DNA of 64,000 bases from Nannocystis bainbridge (GTDB lineage: Bacteria; Myxococcota_A; Polyangia; Nannocystales; Nannocystaceae). The position numbers and the translations under genes are program-made. The notes under the pieces are model-generated. The model had not been told where the DNA came from, made no database searches, and saw nothing but the letters and a program-made list of their open reading frames with translations. The DNA is taken from the NCBI RefSeq assembly GCF_028368995.1, contig NZ_JAQNDL010000001.1:1922001-1986000 (forward strand), written 5' to 3'. Positions 45,684-53,730 of this stretch are shown here, one piece after another. Position 1 is the stretch's first letter, and each line of letters starts with the position of its first letter.

Positions 45684-46694
45684 ATGCGCCACCTGCTCGC
45701 CGTCGCCCCGCTGCTCGCCTGCGTGCCCGACCTCGAGGTCGACCTCGCCCGCGTCGACGCCCCGCGCGTGCTGGCCGTGCGCGCCGAGCCGGCCGAGGTC
45801 GTACCGGGCGAGCCGGTCGCGCTGTCGGCCCTCTACGTCGACGCCAGCGGCACCCTCGTCGACGGCCCGCTCGAGTGGGCCTTCTGCGCCGCCCGCCGCC
45901 CGCTCGCCGAGCTCGGGCCGGTCAGCCGCGCCTGCCTCGAACGCGAGGGCGACGCACTGCTGGCTCTCGGGACAGGTCTCTCCGTCACCGCACCCGCGCC
46001 CGCGCCCGGCTGCCGCCTGTTCGGACCCGAGCCGCCGCCCGCGATCGGCGACCAGCCGGCGGGGCGCCCGGTCGATCCCGACATCACCGGTGGCTACTAC
46101 CAGCCATTGCGCATCGTCGCAGGCGACGACGACAGCGACCTGACGCTGTTTCAGCTGCGCATCACCTGCGGCCTGGCCGGCGCCGCCCAGCAGCAGTCGG
46201 CCGAGTACCGCGCCCGGGCCCGGCCCAACCGCGCACCGGCGGTGGTGGCGGTCGAGCGCGACGGACAGGTCATTGCCGCCGACGCGGTCACGAAGGTCAA
46301 GCCCGGCGGCGCGCTGCCGCTGCGCCTGGCCTGGGCGACATGTCCCGAAGCACCGGTGTGCGGCGATTCCATGTGCACCCTCGACGAGGCCGCCGCCAGC
46401 TGCCCCGCCGACTGCGGCGGCCCGCTCGGCTGCGGCGGCGCCGAGACCTACCTGCGCTTCGACCCGACCACCCTGGAGCTCGTCACCACGCGCGAGGCGA
46501 TCCGCGTGGCCTGGTACGCGACCGGCGGCCGCTACGACGCCGCTCGCACCGGCCGCGCGCCCGCCGAGGCGGAGGCGTTCAGCGACAACGTGTGGACCGC
46601 CCCCGACGCGCCGGGCGACTTCACGCTGTGGGTGGTGCTCCGCGACGACCGCGGCGCCGCCGACTGGCGCGAGCTCGCCGTGCGCGTCGAGTGA
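45684..46694 (+). CDS. lipoprotein of the receptor operon
   Basis: A 336-aa protein from ATG 45684 (45663 possible). Signal MRHLLAVAPLLAC, C13. The mature part starts VPDLEVDLARVDAPRVLAVRAEPAEVVPGEPVAL, an Ig-like beginning seen in myxobacterial receptor-associated lipoproteins; a Cys-rich insertion (CPEAPVCGDSMCTLDEAAASC) lies near 220-245. It follows the receptor by 67 bp and is likely its surface or periplasmic partner. Confidence 0.7.
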   Translation: MRHLLAVAPLLACVPDLEVDLARVDAPRVLAVRAEPAEVVPGEPVALSALYVDASGTLVDGPLEWAFCAARRPLAELGPVSRACLEREGDALLALGTGLSVTAPAPAPGCRLFGPEPPPAIGDQPAGRPVDPDITGGYYQPLRIVAGDDDSDLTLFQLRITCGLAGAAQQQSAEYRARARPNRAPAVVAVERDGQVIAADAVTKVKPGGALPLRLAWATCPEAPVCGDSMCTLDEAAASCPADCGGPLGCGGAETYLRFDPTTLELVTTREAIRVAWYATGGRYDAARTGRAPAEAEAFSDNVWTAPDAPGDFTLWVVLRDDRGAADWRELAVRVE

Positions 46695-46705
46695 CGCTCA
46701 CTCAC

Positions 46706-46738
46706 GTCCTCCAGGACATGTTTTCCCATTAAAAACAT
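46706..46738 (+). terminator. terminator-like hairpin after the receptor operon
   Basis: GTCCT/AGGAC (46706-46717), then ATGTTTT (46718-46724) paired with AAAACAT (46732-46738) around CCCATTA. The run of T in the first arm and the position 12 bp after the stop suggest the end of the operon. Confidence 0.5.
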
Positions 46739-46792
46739 CAGGCCGCCGCATTGGCGCTGCCGGGCGGAACTTCCATTAAACTCGGGCCCGCG

Positions 46793-48298
46793 ATGTCCGG
46801 CCCCGTCATCCCGCACACGAAGATCCGCGACACGAAGGATTGTTCCTGGACCGCGCGGTTGCTCGCGCGCCTCGTCGTGCCCGAGCTGACGGAGGACGAG
46901 CAGGACGAGATCGTGATCACCCTGCAGTTCCTCGCCGATCCGCGCGCGGAGGCCCCGCTCGTCGCCATCTTCGCCGATCGCACGCGTCCTGAAGCGCTGC
47001 GGAGCGCGGCCGCGTCGGTCTTGCGCGCCGGCCGGGGCCTCGATCGCCGCACACTGACCGGCCTGATCCGCGACGGCGATCCGGTCGAGCAATGGCAGGC
47101 GATGGTCGCCATGGAGCACGACGAAGCGGGACTCGTCGCCACCATCGCCGCCGATCCCGGGCACTCGCTCCATCGCGCGGCGATCCATACGATGGCCTGG
47201 GGCTTCGAGGCGCCGCGGTTTCAGGCGCTGAAGATCGCCGCCCTCGCGCACCCGGACGCGCGCGTGCGCGAGGCCGCTGCCGAGACCCTGTTGTGGGACG
47301 AGCCGGTCGCCGCCGAGGTCCCGTTGCTGCGCGCCCTCGACGATTCAGTCGACGCCGTGGCGATCGCGGCCGCGCAGGCCCTGGCCTATTACCCGACCCG
47401 GCGGGTCGTGCTGCGCCTCGCCGAGGTGCGCGCCGCCGCGGGCGAGCGCGGGCAGGCGGCCGCGAAGGCGCTCGACAACCAGGACTCGTTCGCGGAAGCG
47501 CTGCAAGGACCGGTCGGCGCCCGACGAACCGACCTGCTCGCCTGGATGAAGCCGGTCTGGGACATCCTCGCGCTGACCGAGGACGACCTGCAGCCGTCGG
47601 CCAGCGAGCCGACGTCGGCGCCCAGGCCCGTGCGCCAGCCGCTCGACGCCGCCCGGCTGCTCCGCGACCTCGCCGATCCCGACGGCCCGTGGGGCGACAA
47701 GCTGCGCCGGCTGCGGGCCGAGCCCTCGCTGGTCGGCCCGGCCGATCGAGCGCGGCTCGTGCCCTTCCTCGTCGAGCACCCCGACCCGCGAGTGCGCGGC
47801 GCGTGCGGGCACCTCCTCGCCGCGTGGGGCGAACAGGCGGCGCTGCTCCGCCTCGTCGGCGATCCGCGCCCTGCCGTGGCGAGCCATGCGATCGATTGGC
47901 TGGCCAAGACCACCCCGGACGCCGCCGTCGCGCAGTGCGCCCGGGACTACCTCGCGCGTCCGTGGGTCGCGGGCATGGACGCAGCCTACGCGCTGACGAC
48001 CTGCGTGGCACATACGCCGCGCGCCGAGGTCATCCCGCTCCTGACGCGGCACGTGCTCGAAGATCCGCGCGAGGCTGTCCGCCTCCGCGCCGTGGAAGCG
48101 CTGATCGAGCTGCAGGCCGCGCCCGCCCTCGCGTCGCTGCTGCCACTCCTCGAGGCGCCCCCCCGCGTGCACTGGGGCGTGCACCTGGCCTTGCTGAGGG
48201 CCTGCGGCGAGCTCGCTCTCGACGCCTCGCGCGGCCTCGATGCTCTGCGCGACGTCGACAACGCCGACGTACAAGCAGCTCTGGCGCGCGCGCCGTGA
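46793..48298 (+). CDS. HEAT-repeat protein
   Basis: A 501-aa protein from ATG 46793. Successive helical pairs with ...DPRAEAPLVAIFADRTRPEALRSAAASVL, ...DARVREAAAETLLWDEPVAAEVPLLRALDDSVDAVAIAAAQALAYYP are HEAT/PBS-lyase-type repeats over most of the length. No signal or catalytic motif. Likely a cytoplasmic scaffold. Confidence 0.75.
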   Translation: MSGPVIPHTKIRDTKDCSWTARLLARLVVPELTEDEQDEIVITLQFLADPRAEAPLVAIFADRTRPEALRSAAASVLRAGRGLDRRTLTGLIRDGDPVEQWQAMVAMEHDEAGLVATIAADPGHSLHRAAIHTMAWGFEAPRFQALKIAALAHPDARVREAAAETLLWDEPVAAEVPLLRALDDSVDAVAIAAAQALAYYPTRRVVLRLAEVRAAAGERGQAAAKALDNQDSFAEALQGPVGARRTDLLAWMKPVWDILALTEDDLQPSASEPTSAPRPVRQPLDAARLLRDLADPDGPWGDKLRRLRAEPSLVGPADRARLVPFLVEHPDPRVRGACGHLLAAWGEQAALLRLVGDPRPAVASHAIDWLAKTTPDAAVAQCARDYLARPWVAGMDAAYALTTCVAHTPRAEVIPLLTRHVLEDPREAVRLRAVEALIELQAAPALASLLPLLEAPPRVHWGVHLALLRACGELALDASRGLDALRDVDNADVQAALARAP

Positions 48299-48310
48299 CG
48301 GGCCACGAAA

Positions 48311-48350
48311 GCGCCCCGGCGCCCGCGACATCGCGGACCCCGGGGGCGCC
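48311..48350. terminator. GC hairpin between convergent genes
   Basis: GGCGCCC (48318-48324) pairs with GGGCGCC (48344-48350); a smaller CGCGA/TCGCG pair is nested inside. It lies between the HEAT gene stop and the stop of the FG-GAP gene. Confidence 0.45.
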
Positions 48351-48367
48351 GAATCATCACACCGCGA

Positions 48368-49951
48368 TCACACCGGCCCGTAGTTGCCTGACACGCTCAG
48401 CAGCCCCGCCTCGAAGCGGTTGCTGCCGGTCGCGTACCACACGCTGTCGTTGTCGCCGCCCGGCCCGTACCACACGATGTCCGTGTCGCCGTCGCCGTCG
48501 AAGTCGCCCGGCACGGCAGTGAACCCGCCGATCACGTTCCACGCCGTCCCGTCCTGCCGCTTCGGCTGGCTGCTGCTGAAGCTGCGCGCCGCCGTGCCGT
48601 TCCACAGGTTGTCGGGCGCCTCGCCCGGCGCGTACCAGAAGATGTCGTCGCGCCCGTCGCCGTTGAAGTCGCCCGCGAACGGCAAGTAAAGGCCCGCGAC
48701 ATTGGTCGTCGTCGTCTTGTCGAACGGCACGTTGGTGCTGGCCCGCCCGTACCACACCGCCTCGGGCAGCTCGACCCCGCCGTACCACAGGATGTCGGTG
48801 CGGCCGTCGCCGTCGAAGTCGCCCGCGACCGGCAGGTAGTTGCCGTCGACCGTGATCGGCACGTTGTTGAACTTGTTGCCGCCGAGCCCGTACCACACGA
48901 AATCGTCGGCGCCGCCGGGCGCGTACCAGAACACGTCGTCGAACCCGTCGCCGTTGAAGTCACCGGCGATCGGCTGATAGTCCATCCCGCCGACGTTGAA
49001 CACCGCGCCGCCGCTGGTCTTCGGCGTCGACTTGGTGAACCCGCCATTGGCCGTGCCGTTCCAGATCGCCTCGGGCAGCTCGCCCGGCGCGTAGAAGAAC
49101 ACGTCGCCGCGGCCGTCGCCGTTGAAGTCGCCCGCCACCGTGAAGTACAGCGATTGCACGTTCGGCGCGAACGTCTGGTTGAACCCGCCGGCCTCCTTGC
49201 CGAGCCACAGCGGATCGGCGCCGTCACCCGCCTGATACCAGAAGATGTCGTCCGCGCCGTCCCCGTTGTAGTCGCGGTTGCTCGACTGGCTCGCCCGCTT
49301 GAGCGGCGGCTTCGGCGGCTCCGGCGGCTCCGGCGGGGCCGCGCCGCACGGACCGCCGCCCGGACCGCCGCCCCACCACTCCCAGTGCCACGGCTCGCTC
49401 GGCACCGTGCGCTTGAACCCGTAGCTGGCCCCGTGGGCGTTCAGCCACGCGAGCACCCCCGACGACGAGGTGTTGAGATCGAGCGCGTGCCCGCTCTGGT
49501 GATTGCTGTAGCCCGGCTTGGCGGCGATGTTGCAGTTGTTGCACGAACAGGTCTGGTAGCAGTTCCAGAAGTACTCCTGCTCGGCCATCGTGCGGAAGCC
49601 GCTGCCCACCGTGATGTGCACCCCGCCCGCCGCCGCCGCCTGCTGCATGACGTAGAACGCGTTCGCCGTGGCGATCTGGACCGGCTCGCCGTCGACCGTC
49701 ACCAGCTCGATCTGGAACGGCACCCCGTCGACGTAGCCGGTCGCGCTCGAGGCGGCGCAGCTGATCCCGGCCGCCGGCCGGTCCTCGCTGGTGTACTCGC
49801 GGCCGTGCTCGTGGCCGTCGGGCAGGCCCTCGGGCGCGCCGGCCGGGTCCTCGGCGTCGGCCGTGGTCTCGGCGTCGGCCAGGTCGTCGACCTGCTCGGC
49901 ATCGCAGGCGCACAGGGCCGCCGCCGCCAGGGCGGGCCGCAGGAGCTTCAT
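48368..49951 (-). CDS. M15-type peptidase lipoprotein with FG-GAP propeller
   Basis: A 527-aa protein from ATG 49951 (MKLLRPALAAAALCAC; lipidation at C14 or C16). About 65-195 is a D-Ala-D-Ala carboxypeptidase-like M15 domain: VGSGFRTMAEQEYFW, zinc ligands H151 and D158 in HQSGHALD, and E186/H189 in EPWHWE. A Pro-rich linker follows, then six FG-GAP blades (GDFNGDGRDDIFWYAPG type, with D-x-D/N-x-D-G calcium loops). It probably trims peptidoglycan outside the inner membrane. The propeller is almost identical to that of the next gene. Confidence 0.85.
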   Translation of the reverse strand: MKLLRPALAAAALCACDAEQVDDLADAETTADAEDPAGAPEGLPDGHEHGREYTSEDRPAAGISCAASSATGYVDGVPFQIELVTVDGEPVQIATANAFYVMQQAAAAGGVHITVGSGFRTMAEQEYFWNCYQTCSCNNCNIAAKPGYSNHQSGHALDLNTSSSGVLAWLNAHGASYGFKRTVPSEPWHWEWWGGGPGGGPCGAAPPEPPEPPKPPLKRASQSSNRDYNGDGADDIFWYQAGDGADPLWLGKEAGGFNQTFAPNVQSLYFTVAGDFNGDGRGDVFFYAPGELPEAIWNGTANGGFTKSTPKTSGGAVFNVGGMDYQPIAGDFNGDGFDDVFWYAPGGADDFVWYGLGGNKFNNVPITVDGNYLPVAGDFDGDGRTDILWYGGVELPEAVWYGRASTNVPFDKTTTTNVAGLYLPFAGDFNGDGRDDIFWYAPGEAPDNLWNGTAARSFSSSQPKRQDGTAWNVIGGFTAVPGDFDGDGDTDIVWYGPGGDNDSVWYATGSNRFEAGLLSVSGNYGPV

Positions 49952-50062
49952 TCGCAGGGAATTACCATTGAACATGGAATGCATGGTCGTCATCTCCACC
50001 GATTGTCGGGCCGCGAAGGTGCGCGGCGCTATCAACATTGCAAAGGTTGTTTCGCGTGACTG

Positions 50063-51868
50063 TCAGACCGGCCCGTAATTGCCGGACACGCTGAGGAGGC
50101 CGGGCTCGAAGCGGTTGCTGCCGGTCGCGTACCACACGCTGTCGTTGTCGCCGCCCGGCCCGTACCACACGATGTCCGTGTCGCCGTCGCCGTCGAAGTC
50201 GCCCGGCACCGCCGTGAACCCGCCGATCACGTTCCACGCCGTCCCGTCCTGCCGCTTCGGCTGGCTGCTGCTGAAGCCGCGCGCCGCCGTGCCGTTCCAC
50301 AGGTTGTCGGGCGCCTCGCCCGGCGCGTACCAGAAGATGTCGTCGCGCCCGTCGCCGTTGAAGTCGCCGGCGAACGGCAGATACAGGCCCGCGACGTTGC
50401 TGGTGGTCGTCTTGTCGAACGGCACGTTGGTGCTGGCCCGCCCGTACCACACCGCCTCCGGGGCCTCGCCGCCGCCATACCACAGGATGTCGCTGCGGCC
50501 GTCGCCGTCGAAGTCGCCCGCGACCGGCAAGTAGGTGCCGGCGATCGTGATCGGCACGTTCTCGAACTTGTTGCCGCCGAGCCCGTACCACACAAAATCG
50601 TCGGCCTCGCCCGGCGCGTACCACAGCACGTCGTCGAACCCGTCGCCGTCGAAATCACCGGCGATCGGCTGGTAGTGCATGCCGCCGACGTTGAACACCG
50701 CCCCGCCGCTGGTCTTCGGCGTCGACTTGGTGAACCCACCATTGGCCGTGCCGTTCCAGATCGCCTCGGGCAGCTCGCCCGGCGCGTAGAAGAACACGTC
50801 GCCGCGGCCGTCGCCGTTGAAGTCGCCCGCCACCGTGAAGTACAGCGATTGCACGTTCGGCGCGAACGTCTGCGTGAACCCGCCGGCCGCCTTGCCGAGC
50901 CACAGCGGATCGGCGCCGTCGCCCGCCTGATACCAGAAGATGTCGTCCGCGCCGTCGCCGTTGTAGTCGCGGTTGCTCGACTGGCTCGCTCGCTTGAGCG
51001 GCGGCTTCGGCGGCTCCGGCGGCTCGGCCGGCACCACGCACGCGCCCTGGGCTTGCAGGATCTGGATGTCGGCCCCGTAGTAGAAGCGGAGGATCCCGCT
51101 GCTGTCGCGGCCCTTCTGCTCGAGGCAGCGCGCGCCCCACTGCGACATGCAGCCGCGATTCTGCCCGTAGCCCGCCGAACCGAGCGGGAACACGTAGCCG
51201 AGCGTGGTCTGCGAGACGCCCTGACCGCTCTTGCCGTCGTTGAAGGTGACGTACTTCTCGGTCGCCGCGACCGAGCCGTTGGCGGTGTCGATGCAGCTCG
51301 ACTGCGGCAGGTTGGGATCGCCGGCGACGTAGAAGCCGTAGGTCAGCCAGCCGTTGTGAGACAGGTACTGCCCCGCCGTCTCGGCCGCGGCCTCGTAATG
51401 GATCGCCTGCGGCGCGATCCCGCAGGAGTAGACCTGACAGCCCTGGCTGTCGCAGATCGTGCCGTCATTGGCCATCGCGTAATAAGCGACCGAGCGGGCC
51501 GCGATCGCCTGGGCCTTGAGCGCCTCGAAGTCGGCGCCGCCGTTCTCGCAGGCGATGACGCGCGGGATGTAATCGGTCTCGGTGGCACGATTGACCCCGG
51601 CGACGTTGATCGTGCAGTAGGCCGCCGGCAGCGGGGCCTGGATGCTGCCGGCCGCGGGCTCGCTGGGCTGGACGAGGTCCGCCATGCCGGGCTGCATGCC
51701 GCGCGGGTCGCCGGGCTCCTCGCCCTCGGCGAGGTCGACATCATCATCCAGAGTGTCGACGGCGTCGGCGGCCATGTCAGTACAGGCGCCGACGAGGGCC
51801 GGCAGCGTGAGGAGGGCGAGGACGGCAGCGCCGCGGGCGGGCCGCGAGGAATCGGTCGAGACGAACAT
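50063..51868 (-). CDS. SpoIID/LytB-domain lipoprotein with FG-GAP propeller
   Basis: A 601-aa protein; AAGGAG 8 bp before ATG 51868. Lipobox LVGAC. About 85-280 is a SpoIID/LytB domain (YCTINVAGVNRATETDYIPRVIACENG, FEALKAQAIAARSVAYYAM, MSQWGA), a peptidoglycan lytic-transglycosylase-like fold. The C-terminal FG-GAP propeller matches that of the gene at 48368 nearly base for base from the LKRASQSSNRDYNGDG segment to the end. It lies 111 bp upstream of that gene on the same strand, so both wall enzymes may be expressed together. Confidence 0.85.
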   Translation of the reverse strand: MFVSTDSSRPARGAAVLALLTLPALVGACTDMAADAVDTLDDDVDLAEGEEPGDPRGMQPGMADLVQPSEPAAGSIQAPLPAAYCTINVAGVNRATETDYIPRVIACENGGADFEALKAQAIAARSVAYYAMANDGTICDSQGCQVYSCGIAPQAIHYEAAAETAGQYLSHNGWLTYGFYVAGDPNLPQSSCIDTANGSVAATEKYVTFNDGKSGQGVSQTTLGYVFPLGSAGYGQNRGCMSQWGARCLEQKGRDSSGILRFYYGADIQILQAQGACVVPAEPPEPPKPPLKRASQSSNRDYNGDGADDIFWYQAGDGADPLWLGKAAGGFTQTFAPNVQSLYFTVAGDFNGDGRGDVFFYAPGELPEAIWNGTANGGFTKSTPKTSGGAVFNVGGMHYQPIAGDFDGDGFDDVLWYAPGEADDFVWYGLGGNKFENVPITIAGTYLPVAGDFDGDGRSDILWYGGGEAPEAVWYGRASTNVPFDKTTTSNVAGLYLPFAGDFNGDGRDDIFWYAPGEAPDNLWNGTAARGFSSSQPKRQDGTAWNVIGGFTAVPGDFDGDGDTDIVWYGPGGDNDSVWYATGSNRFEPGLLSVSGNYGPV

Positions 51869-51975
51869 GCGTGGGACTCCTTGGGGTGACTCGGTCACCT
51901 CTCACGCTGTCTTCCCGGCTCGCCGACCATCCGTCACGGCCCGTCACGCCGACGACGATTTTTTTCGAGGCGCGG

Positions 51976-53544
51976 TCACGGCACGAATCCGGCCAGGATG
52001 GCGTCGCTGTCGGCGATCGCCTGGCCACCGAGCCCAACCCCGTCGCCGCAGGCGTCCGCGACCACGGCGACCACTTCCGCGCTGGCGGCGATGCCATAGC
52101 CGAGCGCGCGCGACTCGCCGTCGCCGACACAGATTTCGCCCCCCGGCTCCTGGTCGCTGATCGCGTGCGAGTTGAGCCGCAGCTCGGAATCGAGGTCGAG
52201 CAGGAACATGCGAATGCCGGTGTCGCCGACATCCGCGATCGTGTCGCCAGCGACCTCGAGCGTGCCGACGAACTGGCCCAGCACGTAGATGGCGCCCTGG
52301 TGGACCGCGACCGCGTGGACCTCGCCGGCCTGGATCGTGCCGGACTCGAGCATGTCATGGGCGACGCAGCCGCCGTCCAGCGCCGAGAGGCGGGTGACGA
52401 AGCCGGTGTAACGATCGAGCGAGTCGTCCTCGCAGCCAGGCAGGCCCGGGAAGAATTGCCCCTCGCCGAGGCCGACGACGACGACGTCGCCGCTGCCGTC
52501 GTCGGTCACGGCGAGCCCGTTGACGCGGTCCTTGTAGCTGCTGCCGAGCGTGACGATCCAGCTGTCGCCGGCGAACATGGCCTCCGAATCCTCGGGCAGG
52601 TCGAGCCCGACGCGGGCGACGAATCCATTGGCCGCGCCGACGACCACGGGCTCGTCACCCGCGACCGGCCCGGTGATCTGGCCGGCGATGAAGACCGCGT
52701 CGCCGCTGACCGCGACGGCGGAGGCGGTGGTGGTGCGCACCGGCTCTCCGTTCATCGGATCGATCACCGGCGGGCTCAAGAGGCAGCGCGGCGTGACCTG
52801 GTCGAGCGCGGGCGCGAGGGCGGCGATCAGAAAGCCAAAGGTGTCCGGATCGGCGCTGGCACAGTCGCCGGCCGCGAACAGCTGCCCCGCGTCGCCGAGC
52901 GCGAGCGCTCGCACCTCGGTCGCCTGACCCAGCGCGGTGGTGGCAGCCGTCGGCGCGCCGTCCTCGACAGCGAAGCTGGCGACGAACGCCCCGCCGCCCG
53001 CGAGCACCGGCAGCGCGCCGAAGCTCAGCGGCGCCGCGCACCTGCCGCCGATGTACACCTCGGTCTCGCCGACGACGAGCGCCAGAGCGACGCCGCTCGC
53101 GCCCGCGTCCTGCGGCTCGCCCGCGGTGAACCACTGCAGCGCGCCGGCGCAGTCGAACTTGGCGACGAACGGCGCCTGCTCGCCGATCGCCAGCGCGTGT
53201 TGAAAGCCGCCGATCGCGATCTCCTGGTCGAAGTTGCCGGCCACGTAGGTGTTGCCCGCCCCGTCGAGCGCGACCGCCTGCAGCGTCTGCTTGCCGGCGC
53301 CGGTGACGTGGATCAGCGAGGCGATCGAGCTCCCCGGTCCGCTCGGCGGCTCGCACTCGAGCGCGCCCGTGGTCGTGCCGGTGGTCGTCGGTATCATCGC
53401 CCCGGAGGACGTCGATTCCGCGATCGTCGTCTCGCCCCCCGTCGTCGTGCTGGTGATGACCGAGGTCGATCCGGCCCCGTCGCTGTCGATCGGCACGACC
53501 TGCGGCGTGCAGGCGAGGATCACAGTCCATGCGAGCCGTCGCAA
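51976..53544 (-). CDS. propeller lipoprotein (SBBP-like repeats)
   Basis: About 522 aa. No ATG fits the signal; TTG 53544 (LRRLAWTVILAC, GAGGAG about 10 bp upstream) puts a lipobox Cys at position 12 and is my choice. A Thr/Ser linker (about 20-55) leads into beta-blade repeats such as LQAVALDGAGNTYVAGNFDQEIAIGG and VRALALGDAGQLFAAGDCASAD, the seven-bladed SBBP-like type. Exported and lipid-anchored; similar in layout to the lipoprotein at 57900. Confidence 0.7.
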   Translation of the reverse strand: MRRLAWTVILACTPQVVPIDSDGAGSTSVITSTTTGGETTIAESTSSGAMIPTTTGTTTGALECEPPSGPGSSIASLIHVTGAGKQTLQAVALDGAGNTYVAGNFDQEIAIGGFQHALAIGEQAPFVAKFDCAGALQWFTAGEPQDAGASGVALALVVGETEVYIGGRCAAPLSFGALPVLAGGGAFVASFAVEDGAPTAATTALGQATEVRALALGDAGQLFAAGDCASADPDTFGFLIAALAPALDQVTPRCLLSPPVIDPMNGEPVRTTTASAVAVSGDAVFIAGQITGPVAGDEPVVVGAANGFVARVGLDLPEDSEAMFAGDSWIVTLGSSYKDRVNGLAVTDDGSGDVVVVGLGEGQFFPGLPGCEDDSLDRYTGFVTRLSALDGGCVAHDMLESGTIQAGEVHAVAVHQGAIYVLGQFVGTLEVAGDTIADVGDTGIRMFLLDLDSELRLNSHAISDQEPGGEICVGDGESRALGYGIAASAEVVAVVADACGDGVGLGGQAIADSDAILAGFVP

Positions 53545-53570
53545 ACCGGTGATTCTCCTCGTCGCAGACC

Positions 53571-53730
53571 TCAAGCCTCGCGCCGCATCCCTGTCATGTC
53601 TGGACGACCGGCGCGGTCTGGATCGCGTCGCACCCGACCTCACGCCTCGCGCCGCCGCATCCCTGTCGTGTCTGGACAGCCGGCGAGGTGCGGATCGCGT
53701 CGTCGCTGGCTTCACGCCTTGCACCGCTTC
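53571..53730. repeat. about 70-bp tandem repeats echoing the 3' end of the ECF gene
   Basis: TCAMGCCTYGCRCCGC-type units start at 53571, 53640 and 53712. The first two share CATCCCTGTC-TGTCTGGAC and GGATCGCGTCG; the third is the true 3' end of the gene at 53712. Confidence 0.6.
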
